Assembly: GCF_002874535.1 (NCBI RefSeq)
Contig: NZ_CP025025.1
Location: 3,901,353-3,965,352, forward strand
Length of the DNA: 64,000 nt
DNA from: Mesobacillus jeotgali
GTDB lineage: Bacteria > Bacillota > Bacilli > Bacillales > Cytobacillaceae
Direction: 5' to 3'
The notes under the pieces are model-generated. The model did not search any database. It was not told the DNA's origin and saw only the letters and a list, made by a program, of their open reading frames with translations. Positions 53,809 through 62,838 of the stretch are shown here, one piece after another; position 1 is the stretch's first letter, and every line of letters begins with the position of its first letter. The translations under genes were made by a program, and so were the position numbers.

Positions 53809-56800
53809 TTACTTTATCGTTACGATTCTAGCCTTGCTATTATTACCCGCTTTATCTTTCGCCGTGACGTAAAGTTTTGTGCCACGTTTTTGTTTTTTTA
53901 TTTTCACAGTGAAGTATCCTTTTGAGTTTGCTTTAACTGTTCCAATTACCGTTGACCCTTTTTTCACAGTGATGTAGGAATAAGCTTCTGCCTTTCCTTT
54001 CACACTGGTGTGATAGTAGTAGACTGTATTCACGGTCGGAACTGCTGGTGCAATTTTATCCAGGACGGTCGTCTTTATAGTGCTGCTGACATTCCCGGCT
54101 TTATCAGTTGCTGTGACGGAAAGTACCGTCCCAGCATTCTGCTTCGAAATTGCGGCTGAAAATTTACCATCCGCCTTAACAGTGGCTGTTGCAATAACCG
54201 TAGAGCCCTTCTTTATTTTAATCACAGCATATTTTTCGGCTGTACCAGTAACGGTTGTGGAGTTGTTCCCTAAAACATTAACCTTCGGTGCCACTGGTGG
54301 AGTCTTATCAACGACCGTTATCTTCGTTGTAGCACTTACATTTAACGCTTTGTCTGTTGCTGTAACCAATAGAGTCATACCTGCAGGTTGCTTGGCGATA
54401 GACACTACATAGGTTCCATCGGCTTTCACTGCTGAAGAGCCAATCACAGAGGAACCTTTCCACACCTTTATAGTTGCACTCTTTTCTCCAGAACCCGTTA
54501 CAGTAGTCATGTTGTCTCCTACTGAATTCACTTTAGGAGCCGGAGGAGGTGTCTTGTCTATGACGGTCACCGATCGAGGCAAGCTAACGTTCCCATAATC
54601 GTCTGTGGAAGTTACCTGAAGGACGGTGCCCGCTGACTGTGCTACAGGTATTTTGACAGAGAATACTCCATTTGTACCCGTAGAAGCACTCCCAAGCAAT
54701 GCGCCGCCTTTTAATACCTTGATGTTCGTACCGGCCTTCGCCGTTCCTGAGACGGTTGTCGCCTTATCAGTCACCTGGCTGACAAGCGGAGTCATTGGTG
54801 GAAGATTGATATAGACTTTACGTTTGATGCTTTTTTCATTCCCAGTGGAATCAACAGCATCTACCTTCAAAGAATACTCTCCACCCCGAATCCCTCTAGT
54901 ATCCCAATTAAAGCTGAAGGTGCCATCTTGATTCGATACATTTTCAAGAACTTTCCACTCAAGAGGATCTGAACTAGCTCCATAAGAAATCGTATATTCC
55001 TCTACCTGATAGTCACTTATGATGCCTTTTATTAAAACATCTCCATAAAGGGTGTCATAGTTGACAGGCGATTCTAAAATAAGCTCAGGAGCTGTAGTAT
55101 CCATAAAGGTCATTGATCTGTTGACAGTCGAGCCGACCCAGCCATGGTCCCGATGAAAAATCCCCAACTTTATTGGTGTCTCACCTATCGTCAGCGGCCC
55201 CATTAGTTTCACTTCAAGCTCTTTTACCTCACCCGACTTCACATCTAATGGAGCTCCTAGCAGCTCATAGACTGAAATTCCTTCGACTCGGACCTCATAC
55301 CCCTTATCTGCAGTCCAGTCGTCATAACCAGTATTTTCAACTGTCAGCTTTAAACTAGGGGTGCTGGTCACTTCAAGCGGATATGACGGAATGGTGTACC
55401 CATGAATCTGTGAAGCCCTTAGAGATCTTGGCTCAGCTTGAATCATTGCAGCTGCTGATTTATTTCCGTTAGCATCAACTGCTCTTATAGAGATTTTATA
55501 CCGCCCGCCGTACACCAGGTTTTCTTCATCGATCTTAATTTCCGTATTCGAAGTACTGCGAGTAATGTATCCATAACCATTCAGTGATTCTAATGTCACC
55601 TGATAGCTGCTAATCTCAGAGCGGTCGTCAACAGACGCATTCCAGCTAATCATAAAATCACTGGCAAGTTCCTTTACCTGAAGATTTTCAGGCTCAGATG
55701 GTGCGGTTCCATCAGGAATTCCGACTCCAACTTCATTTGTCAATATCGAACCATTATCATTATAGGCCTGTATTTTGAAATAGTAGACAAACGGATTCCT
55801 ATCAGTACTACCTGCATTTGCATAAACCTCAGCAGGCTTGTCGGTAAAATCTCCACCACTTCCATCGAGGCGAAGCTTATATTCTCCCTGGTGAATCTGC
55901 TCCTCTGTCGGCCATATCTTTTTACCAAGAGATGTCCAGGTTGTCTGATTCCCTACATCAATCTCCTCATACTCTTTACCATTAAAAATTAATACCTTAT
56001 AACCTTTTGCCCCGGAAACGGAATACCATTGAAGGTCAATACGTCCCTTCCCGCTATTTTCGCCAAAATTGTATCCCCTGCCGGAAGGGTACAAATCTGG
56101 ATTATTATAGGTAATCTGAAGAACAGGAATATAACTAATTTTTTGATCTATTTTCACGAAGGAGCGTAAAGTTCCATGAAGGTTTTCATCATTCGCCTTT
56201 AATGCAATTCCATGAGATGCTGATGGGTCTTTGTACCACTCTTGGACTAACTTAGTGATATCCCATGCAAACCTTGCACTGTCCACTAACTTCATATCCG
56301 TCTCGACAGCGACAGGTTGTTCACTAATCGTTGGCTGAGTATTCCAAGTGATAGTATTTGCGTCCCAGTTTTCCAATATATTGTGTACGGCAAACGTTCC
56401 ATCCCTGTGTGCCGGGTCATAATAACCTGGTTGTTTTGTGTTCCCATACTCAACCAGCTGCAGCTTGGCATCGACAATCAGTTTATTTTCAAGGTTGGGC
56501 AAGCTGCTTCCAAAATCAAGATATGTACGATAACTTCCTTCTTCATCTGAACCCAACTTCAAAAGAAGATCATTAGAAAAATTAGCATCACCCTGTGACG
56601 AAGATACAAAAGTTAACGGACCGTTTTGACCATTCATGTCCTTCTGTACGAATCTTCCTGATGAATCTTTCTCAAAAACAGGAAGAGGAAATACATCAAT
56701 CGTCTCTGAAAGATTGGTATTCCGGAATGTCCAAGTGTTTTCTGTACGTTTATCCGGTATTTCTGTAACTCTAGTGTAGTTCACTGCTTCCACAACATTA

Positions 56801-56877
56801 TTAGCATAAGGATAAACACTGCCTAAAACTAAAGAAAGAACAAGCAAAAGCGAAAAAATGTTGCGATACGCTCCCAT
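53809..56877 (-). CDS. Large secreted DNRLRE / fibronectin III / Ig-like repeat protein
   Basis: 1022 residues. The signal peptide (MGAYRNIFSLLLVLSLVLGS) defines the start at 56877; the frame is open to 57069, but that part crosses the minJ terminator. A DNRLRE domain (about 60-275) shows LLLKLGSDEEGSYRTYLDF and TITWNTQPTISEQPV. Fibronectin III-like modules follow (GTAPSEPENLQVKELASDF). The last 330 residues are four tandem Ig-like repeats of about 80 residues, each with T-V-G-x-A, KGSTVIG and VTATDKAGNVS-type motifs. It is probably a surface or matrix protein; no catalytic site is seen. Confidence 0.85.
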   Translation of the reverse strand: MGAYRNIFSLLLVLSLVLGSVYPYANNVVEAVNYTRVTEIPDKRTENTWTFRNTNLSETIDVFPLPVFEKDSSGRFVQKDMNGQNGPLTFVSSSQGDANFSNDLLLKLGSDEEGSYRTYLDFGSSLPNLENKLIVDAKLQLVEYGNTKQPGYYDPAHRDGTFAVHNILENWDANTITWNTQPTISEQPVAVETDMKLVDSARFAWDITKLVQEWYKDPSASHGIALKANDENLHGTLRSFVKIDQKISYIPVLQITYNNPDLYPSGRGYNFGENSGKGRIDLQWYSVSGAKGYKVLIFNGKEYEEIDVGNQTTWTSLGKKIWPTEEQIHQGEYKLRLDGSGGDFTDKPAEVYANAGSTDRNPFVYYFKIQAYNDNGSILTNEVGVGIPDGTAPSEPENLQVKELASDFMISWNASVDDRSEISSYQVTLESLNGYGYITRSTSNTEIKIDEENLVYGGRYKISIRAVDANGNKSAAAMIQAEPRSLRASQIHGYTIPSYPLEVTSTPSLKLTVENTGYDDWTADKGYEVRVEGISVYELLGAPLDVKSGEVKELEVKLMGPLTIGETPIKLGIFHRDHGWVGSTVNRSMTFMDTTAPELILESPVNYDTLYGDVLIKGIISDYQVEEYTISYGASSDPLEWKVLENVSNQDGTFSFNWDTRGIRGGEYSLKVDAVDSTGNEKSIKRKVYINLPPMTPLVSQVTDKATTVSGTAKAGTNIKVLKGGALLGSASTGTNGVFSVKIPVAQSAGTVLQVTSTDDYGNVSLPRSVTVIDKTPPPAPKVNSVGDNMTTVTGSGEKSATIKVWKGSSVIGSSAVKADGTYVVSIAKQPAGMTLLVTATDKALNVSATTKITVVDKTPPVAPKVNVLGNNSTTVTGTAEKYAVIKIKKGSTVIATATVKADGKFSAAISKQNAGTVLSVTATDKAGNVSSTIKTTVLDKIAPAVPTVNTVYYYHTSVKGKAEAYSYITVKKGSTVIGTVKANSKGYFTVKIKKQKRGTKLYVTAKDKAGNNSKARIVTIK

Positions 56878-56989
56878 CCATGTACCCCAATCTAAAATTT
56901 TTGGTTTCACTGAGATTATCATACTTCGTAAAGAACAATCCTGTAAATGGAATTTTATAAGGCTATTTACCCAATATTCTAAAAAACAA

Positions 56990-57016
56990 AAAGCGGGGGA
57001 ATCCCCCCGCTTTTTT
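56990..57016 (-). terminator. Terminator of minJ
   Basis: AAAAGCGGGGG and CCCCCGCTTTT form a strong stem, with T-runs on both sides. It lies 10 bp beyond the minJ stop. Confidence 0.85.
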
Positions 57017-57025
57017 AAAGCCTCA

Positions 57026-58243
57026 TTATCCAACAACTGCACTATCCCACTTTTTCTCATCCAAAACAAAAAGGATGCCTAGTTCGTGGTGATCACCTTC
57101 ATACAAAGCCCTTTGTACAAAGCGGATTTGCCCGTTTGTATCAAGGACTTCCAGCTTGCAATGCGCTCTGTTTCGTGACAAAGCCTCATAGAATGTTTGT
57201 TCATCACGGACATTCGTTCCGTTGACCTTTGTGATAAGCTCTCCTACGGCTAATGCCATTTTATCAGCAGGGGATTCCGGCAGTATCCCGAGAATCATCA
57301 CACCATGGTTCTTTTTCGAAAAATAGAACGGCCTGCTCTCCTCCTGCATTCTCTGTGCCAGAGTCAGGGCTTCGCGTCCGATCATCGCAATGGCGACCGC
57401 ACCGATAGAGGCAATTGGGTACCAGTAGCCCGCAACGGCTATCAGCGTGATCAGGATACCGAGACCCAAGACGCGGCTGCCCAGCTGAGTGACAGCTTCT
57501 TTTGGCAGCATACCCTGGACTTGCTGATGCAATCCGATCGCAAATGGAACAAGAATTAGTGAATATGTATTGTCTCCAAGCGTGAATACAGGCCACCACT
57601 CAAACGGCATTGTCAGGATGTCGCCTGGAATGAGCATAAACGCCGGTACAACCCAGAGGCGTTTTACCTCATGGACACCAACCGTCTGTCCGCGCTTACT
57701 CTTGATTAATTTAGGGGAAGTTCCCTTTTTTCCATTTCGTAAAATAAGGAAGCCTTCGGCGATCGTTAATAATGCTAACAAAATCGCAATCGATGGGTAG
57801 ATTTTTTCATCAAGACTTGAAAATAAGTCGCCCACTAACGGAAGATTGATTTCTTTTCCAGAAAGGAAAATCAACGCGAAGAATGCGACTCCGACCGTGT
57901 ATGCAGGCGTAAGCAGCCTGACTCTTGTTAAAAGACTCAACAGCAGTGTTGCTGCAGCAACTAAAACAATTGCTCCGAATGGAATCGCGATGCCCGCTGC
58001 AATGGTTATGATTGAGATCATCAGACCGACAAGCAATCCCAGCGGAAACAGCTGTCTGAGTTCAAAGTAAGCATCCTTCGCCCTCACCGTGAAATTCTTA
58101 CGCTCCCGCTTCACGCGCGAAACACCAAGGACCGCCGCCAAAAATATAGAATAATAGAACACAGGGTGAAGCAGAAGCCTGCCCGTCCCTTTCAAAAGTT
58201 CAATGAACCAATCTTGTGCCACCCCTATGTCACCAGCCTTCAT
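57026..58243 (-). CDS. minJ: MinJ-like cell-division topological determinant (PDZ)
   Basis: 405 residues: about eight transmembrane segments (to about residue 305) and a C-terminal cytoplasmic PDZ domain (about 310-390, MILGILPESPADKMALAVGE). In B. subtilis MinJ bridges DivIVA and MinD at poles and septa. The order with ctpB and ftsEX is conserved. The GTG at codon 8 (58222, MAQDWFIELLKG) is an alternative start that matches the B. subtilis N-terminus better. Confidence 0.9.
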   Translation of the reverse strand: MKAGDIGVAQDWFIELLKGTGRLLLHPVFYYSIFLAAVLGVSRVKRERKNFTVRAKDAYFELRQLFPLGLLVGLMISIITIAAGIAIPFGAIVLVAAATLLLSLLTRVRLLTPAYTVGVAFFALIFLSGKEINLPLVGDLFSSLDEKIYPSIAILLALLTIAEGFLILRNGKKGTSPKLIKSKRGQTVGVHEVKRLWVVPAFMLIPGDILTMPFEWWPVFTLGDNTYSLILVPFAIGLHQQVQGMLPKEAVTQLGSRVLGLGILITLIAVAGYWYPIASIGAVAIAMIGREALTLAQRMQEESRPFYFSKKNHGVMILGILPESPADKMALAVGELITKVNGTNVRDEQTFYEALSRNRAHCKLEVLDTNGQIRFVQRALYEGDHHELGILFVLDEKKWDSAVVG

Positions 58244-58399
58244 AGATTACATGATATTAAGCTTATTCTATCAAATCTGGGTGGTAAAACCTATCAATAG
58301 TTGTGGAATATTGATGGGATTTTTTTCTTGCATGACTAAGAATATAGTAAAATCCGAAAAGGACCCATTAATAGAACTCTTTTTTTTGGTCGGGATACT

Positions 58400-58525
58400 A
58401 ATCACTACGGAAAAACTAAAAATCACTACGATTTTGAATGTAATCACTACGAAATCTCGAATAATCACTACGGTTTTTCAACTAATCACTACGATTTTTG
58501 ATGTAATCACTACTTTTTCCAAATA
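58400..58525 (-). repeat. 21-bp phased array D, six units (core AATCACTACG)
   Basis: AATCACTAC stands at 58400, 58421, 58442, 58463, 58484 and 58505, exactly 21 bp apart, with variable filler. It is the reverse complement of the core in array C. It lies between the 5' end of minJ and the 3' end of ctpB. The rest of the 58244-58576 gap shows nothing but the ctpB terminator. Confidence 0.93.
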
Positions 58526-58531
58526 AATGTT

Positions 58532-58567
58532 AAAAAAAAAACACCGCACCAAGTTTTGGTACGGCGG
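58532..58567 (-). terminator. Terminator of ctpB
   Basis: On the minus strand CCGCCGTACCAA pairs (with a bulge) to TTGGTGCGG, followed by a run of nine T. Confidence 0.8.
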
Positions 58568-58576
58568 ATAAGATAT

Positions 58577-60028
58577 CTATTTCGCCAACAGCCTCAACGC
58601 GGTCTGCAGCTGAAGGTCGTTTTCTTCTTGTTTCATTGCTTCTCTAGCCGCATCCTCAAGTGCGGTGGCAGTTTTTGCGTCAATCACACCCGTAACGTTC
58701 ATGTCATTTTTCCGTTGGAATGCCTTGACGGCAATTTCAGTCATACCGCTGAAGTAGCCATCCGTACGTCCCGGCTCGAAACCAAGTCCAGCAAGGATTT
58801 CCTGAGCGTTTTTGACCTGCTCATTGTTCATATCCAGTTTGAGCGGCTTTTCAACCTGGATTGGATGAGTGTCATACAGTGCCGGCTGATTGACTTCGAC
58901 TGTTGGCTCGATGCCCTTTTTATGGATCCAGTTGCCGTCAGGTGTCAGCCATTTGAACAATGTCAGCTTGATATTGCTGCCATCTCCCATCGGTACCGCC
59001 TGCTGGACGGTCCCCTTGCCGAAGCTCTTCTCGCCAATGACTGGATAGCCTCCTGCTTCTTTCAATGCCCCTGCCAGAATTTCCGATGCTGATGCACTGC
59101 CATCGTCTGTCAACACGGCAATCGGATACTGTTTTGCTTTTTCCAGATTGGAAAAATAGCGAGTCTTATCGCCATTGCGCTCTTCAATTTGATAGAGCGG
59201 CTTCTCCTTTGAAACCAATTCACGTAAAATTTCTTCTACACTAGAGAGCAGTCCTCCAGGATTGCCGCGCACATCTATCAGCAGCGCATCCATCCCCTTT
59301 TTTTCAAAAGCTTTAAGCTCCTTGTTGAACTCTTTGGACGTATCTTCTGAAAACGAGGTAATCTCCATGTAACCAATCTTCTCGCCATTCACCTTTTTCA
59401 TGTCAGCATGGACGGTAATCTGCGGAATCTCGTCGCGAACCACTTTTACCTTCAGCGGATCCTTTAAGCCCTTGCGCTCGATTTCGAGAACAACAGGCGT
59501 CCCCTTTTTGCCGCGAATTTTCAAAGTTGCTTCATATAAGTCCAGTCCAACGATACTTTCGCCATCGACCTTCAAAATCTGATCATTCGGCTTCAAGCCC
59601 GCTTTTTCTGCCGGGGAATTTTTAAAAGGCGAAACAATCACGATTTTCCCATCAACTGTACTGACCTCGGCACCAATTCCTTCAAAAGACGACTCCAGCG
59701 TCTCATTGAATTGTTTAGCCGTCTCCTTGTCCATATAGACGGAATAGGGATCCTCCAGGGTCGATAGCATCCCCTGGATCGCACCTTCAACGAGCTTTTC
59801 TTCCTCTACCTTTTCTACGTAACTGTTAAAAATCAAACTGTATGCCTGCTCGACTTTCTCAAGACTGCCCGGCTCGCCCGATTCCGCTCTCGCATTATCA
59901 TTGAAAGGGACGATCTGGCGTTCCAGAACCCCCGCCTTGCTCTCGTACCATTGCATGCCGGCGTATGTACTCCCCGCACCTGTCAGCAGCGAGCCCGCCA
60001 TCAAAAAGGCAATCCACTTACGCTCCAT
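58577..60028 (-). CDS. ctpB: S41 carboxyl-terminal processing protease
   Basis: 483 residues. An N-terminal signal-anchor helix is followed by a PDZ domain (about 95-175) and the S41 protease core (about 195-360), with LIDVRGNPGG, the Ser in DDGSASASEILAGAL and the Lys in GEKSFGKGTVQQ. The C-terminal peptidoglycan-binding repeat spans about 390-465. In B. subtilis CtpB triggers the SigK checkpoint by cutting SpoIVFA. ATG 60028 follows GGGGAGGAG by 7 nt; the TTG at 60034 is too close. Confidence 0.93.
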   Translation of the reverse strand: MERKWIAFLMAGSLLTGAGSTYAGMQWYESKAGVLERQIVPFNDNARAESGEPGSLEKVEQAYSLIFNSYVEKVEEEKLVEGAIQGMLSTLEDPYSVYMDKETAKQFNETLESSFEGIGAEVSTVDGKIVIVSPFKNSPAEKAGLKPNDQILKVDGESIVGLDLYEATLKIRGKKGTPVVLEIERKGLKDPLKVKVVRDEIPQITVHADMKKVNGEKIGYMEITSFSEDTSKEFNKELKAFEKKGMDALLIDVRGNPGGLLSSVEEILRELVSKEKPLYQIEERNGDKTRYFSNLEKAKQYPIAVLTDDGSASASEILAGALKEAGGYPVIGEKSFGKGTVQQAVPMGDGSNIKLTLFKWLTPDGNWIHKKGIEPTVEVNQPALYDTHPIQVEKPLKLDMNNEQVKNAQEILAGLGFEPGRTDGYFSGMTEIAVKAFQRKNDMNVTGVIDAKTATALEDAAREAMKQEENDLQLQTALRLLAK

Positions 60029-60150
60029 TGCCAAACTCCTCCCCGTTTACCGCATCAACTGCTCCTCCGCCGTAAAATTTTCTATAATTTCAATTATATG
60101 ACGAAGAGGGACAGGGTATGAAGGATAAATTTTGAGTGGGATAAAGCAAA

Positions 60151-60188
60151 GAACCTGTTAAAAGCTGTAACTAGCTCTTAACAGGTTC
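60151..60188 (-). terminator. Terminator overlapping the HD-GYP stop codon
   Basis: GAACCTGTTAAAAGCT and AGCTCTTAACAGGTTC form a 16-bp stem with one mismatch, followed on the minus strand by TTTGCTTT. The stop codon TAG lies in the stem. Confidence 0.65.
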
Positions 60189-61250
60189 TCTCTCAATTAC
60201 AGCATCGCATTTAACAATCATTGTGTTTAAAGAAGCCATAAGGTCAATATTGTAAAATTGATTTAATTTACGGCCGTACTGATCTTTAAACACTCTAACT
60301 ACGGGACGCTGAGGATATCGATTATTGTAGGCAATTACAACACCGCTTTCTCCTGTATTCAGGATGACTGTCACCCCAATTGGATAAATAGCGATCGCAT
60401 TTTTAAAAGCTTCTACCACCTGATGATCATACCTCGTAAAGGTACGTGCAACAATGACCTCCATGGCCTCGTGCGGCAACAAGCTCTTGCTGTTGATTAA
60501 ATAGTCGAATGCTTCTGCAACCGCTATAATTTTTGCGTATAAGTGAATATCCTTTCCCTTTAAACCTCTCGGAAATCCAGACCCATCTACATGCTCATGA
60601 TGCTGGTATGCACAATGAGCTACCAGCAGATGCAGGCTTGATTCTTTCCGGAGAGCCTGGAATGCAAGGTCAGGGTGTCTTTCCCACTCTTTAAGATTCT
60701 GCTTTGTCACACCCTCCAATTGAAGCTTCCCTATATCATGGTATAGAGCACCAAGACCTAAAATTTGCAATTCCTTCTCTTTTAGACCAAGATGCCTTCC
60801 CATTGTCAAAGAATAAAGACCTGTATTAATAGAATGATCAAACATGGTATCTACAGAGGATTGCATATGGCTCAGTAAATTCAGAAGATGTTTGGATGAA
60901 TTCATTTCGTTCATGATTTGGCTGAAAACATCAGACATATTTCGAATCGATTTTACCCGTCCCAAAGCTGCATTCTTTCCTGTTTTCCCCTCTTGGAGAG
61001 TATTAAAGACTTCACTTAACTTTTGAACCGCTTCAAATCTTAATTTAGGGTTTAAGTCATCATTCACTTCAACATCTTCCGTAATCTCGGATTTAACATA
61101 GATATGGTGAACATTCTTATCTTTTAGCCTTTGAATAAAACTATTAGTCATGACACTGCCCGCACTCAACAAAATACGGTTACTTTGGTCAAATATTGGC
61201 TTCGCAAGGATAAACCCTTCCTCGCAGTTATGTATGGAAACTAGTCTCAA
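60171..61250 (-). CDS. HD-GYP domain protein (putative c-di-GMP phosphodiesterase)
   Basis: 359 residues. A basic N-terminal region (about 1-120) precedes an HD-GYP domain (about 130-310) with LYHDIGKLQLE, the His pair in YQHHEHVDGSGFPRGLKG, and KIIAVAEAFDYL. The GYP-type motif has FP in place of YP. The metal-ligand residues are intact, so c-di-GMP hydrolysis is plausible. I prefer the TTG at 61250 (MRLVSIHNCEEG) after GGGGTGG; the frame also opens with a GTG at 61259. It sits between ctpB and the M23 gene among division genes. Confidence 0.85.
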   Translation of the reverse strand: MRLVSIHNCEEGFILAKPIFDQSNRILLSAGSVMTNSFIQRLKDKNVHHIYVKSEITEDVEVNDDLNPKLRFEAVQKLSEVFNTLQEGKTGKNAALGRVKSIRNMSDVFSQIMNEMNSSKHLLNLLSHMQSSVDTMFDHSINTGLYSLTMGRHLGLKEKELQILGLGALYHDIGKLQLEGVTKQNLKEWERHPDLAFQALRKESSLHLLVAHCAYQHHEHVDGSGFPRGLKGKDIHLYAKIIAVAEAFDYLINSKSLLPHEAMEVIVARTFTRYDHQVVEAFKNAIAIYPIGVTVILNTGESGVVIAYNNRYPQRPVVRVFKDQYGRKLNQFYNIDLMASLNTMIVKCDAVIEREPVKS

Positions 61251-61380
61251 TATGACCACCCCGAATTCTCATAGGAAGATTTACCTACTAAAATTATCAG
61301 GTTATGTTTGGGGATTGTCAACACACTCTTTCATTTACATTATTTACAAGTTTTACAGGAGCTTTATTTGGGAAAATGGA

Positions 61381-61406
61381 AAAGGAAGAGACATAAAGTC
61401 TCTTCC
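61381..61406 (-). terminator. Terminator of the M23 hydrolase gene
   Basis: GGAAGAGAC and GTCTCTTCC form a perfect stem around ATAAA, followed on the minus strand by TTTTCC. Confidence 0.83.
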
Positions 61407-61417
61407 TGAAAGTTTAT

Positions 61418-62740
61418 TTAAAAGTGAGGCATTGGATTGATTGCATTGGACTTCGATGCATTCCAAGAACCTTTATGCAATTCGAAGTGCAGGTGCTGGC
61501 CGTAAGACTGGCCCGTATTACCCATTGTCCCTATACGCTGACCTCTGGATACTACTTGTCCATTGCTTACCTTGCGATTGCTCATATGTGCATATACTGT
61601 TGTATATGTTTGACCATTGATTGAATGGGCAATGAAAATAGCATTCCCGTAGCTTGAAGAATAATAAGAACGGATTACAACACCATCTGCTGCTGCGACA
61701 ATCGGTACATTAGCTGATCTGTTAGCAATATCGATACCAGCATGGAAAGTTCCCCAGCGCTGTCCGATTCCCGAAGTTATACGGCCATTGGCAGGCATTT
61801 GAAGCATTCCGCTTGATGCTGGTGGTTCTGCCGCAACTGGCTCTGGATCAGGAGCTGTAGTCGAGCTTCCGCCCCCGTTATTTTTCTTAGCTGCTGCTGC
61901 AGCCGCTGCTGCTTTCCTTTGTCTTTCAAGTTCTGCCTGTCTTGCTCTTTCGGCTTGACGCTTTCTCTCCAGCTCAATTGCCTGAGCCATTGCAGCTTCC
62001 TGTGCCGCCAAGACTTCAGCTGCTTCTGCCATTTCAATAGTTTCCGCATGCATTTGCTCTTCTTCATGTTTAAGCGTGCTCATAAGCTTATTCTTTTCTT
62101 TGATTTGGCTGTTTAGTTGTACTTTTAATACTTCAAGATCTTTCTTCATTTCTTGTAAGTTATTAAGCTTAGCTTGGACTTGCTGTTGTTTTGTTTCAAG
62201 GTCTAGTTTATCCTGCTTGTGCTGTTCAAGGATATCCTTATCAGCTTGGACGATTGTCGTTACTGCGCTTACACGGTCAACGAAGTCGCTGAAGCTTTGT
62301 GCACCAAGCAATACATCAATATAGTTAACAGTCCCGCCATTTTCCTGGAAAGAGCGTGCCTTGTCTTTAAGCAATTCATTGCGTTTTTCGATGCGCTCCA
62401 TCAATACGGCGATTTCTGCTTTTAATTGTTTGATTTCCTCGTTTGTCTGCGCAATTTCCGCGTTCTTTTCTTCGATTTTCTGTTCTGCATCACTTACCGC
62501 ATGGTCAAGCTTCTTAATTTGGTCATTCAACTTCTGCTGCTCGTTTTGCAGCTCACCGATTTTAGACTTATTCTGATTTATTTCAGCATTGATGCCAGAA
62601 CGCTGGTTTTTTAGTTCATTTTTCTGTTTTTGCATTTCCGAAATGCTTTCTGCTGTTGCTTGGTCTACTGATATTGGGCTTAACAAAGAACCCAGGCTTA
62701 AAGTACTGACTACTGCTAGTGAGAGTATCTGCTTTTTCAC
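61418..62740 (-). CDS. Coiled-coil M23 peptidoglycan endopeptidase (PcsB/EnvC-like)
   Basis: 440 residues. The signal peptide (MKKQILSLAVVSTLSLGSLL) is followed by a long coiled coil (about 30-280) of Gln/Glu/Lys-rich heptads and an Ala/Arg-rich stretch. A LytM/M23 domain (about 325-435) has its zinc ligands intact: FHAGIDIA, VYAHM and HLHFEL. The start is a GTG behind AGAGGGG. It lies directly after ftsX. FtsEX is known to activate coiled-coil wall hydrolases (EnvC, PcsB, CwlO), so this is its likely partner. Unlike EnvC it should be catalytic itself. Confidence 0.9.
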   Translation of the reverse strand: MKKQILSLAVVSTLSLGSLLSPISVDQATAESISEMQKQKNELKNQRSGINAEINQNKSKIGELQNEQQKLNDQIKKLDHAVSDAEQKIEEKNAEIAQTNEEIKQLKAEIAVLMERIEKRNELLKDKARSFQENGGTVNYIDVLLGAQSFSDFVDRVSAVTTIVQADKDILEQHKQDKLDLETKQQQVQAKLNNLQEMKKDLEVLKVQLNSQIKEKNKLMSTLKHEEEQMHAETIEMAEAAEVLAAQEAAMAQAIELERKRQAERARQAELERQRKAAAAAAAAKKNNGGGSSTTAPDPEPVAAEPPASSGMLQMPANGRITSGIGQRWGTFHAGIDIANRSANVPIVAAADGVVIRSYYSSSYGNAIFIAHSINGQTYTTVYAHMSNRKVSNGQVVSRGQRIGTMGNTGQSYGQHLHFELHKGSWNASKSNAINPMPHF

Positions 62741-62838
62741 TAGATCTTTCCCCTCTCTTACTCATGATAGTTTCGTAACTTTGTCTTTCTATCTATCGTC
62801 TATTGGCTATGTAGTGTTTAGGAAGAATTAAATCTTCC

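Noticed and set aside
56878-57069. N-terminal extension of the DNRLRE protein
   Set aside because: The extra codons cross the minJ terminator and overlap the minJ coding end, while a proper signal peptide starts at 56877.
11984-58525. CRISPR array interpretation of the 21-bp repeats
   Set aside because: Cores are only 8-10 bp, fillers 11-13 bp, copy numbers five or six, and no cas genes are present.
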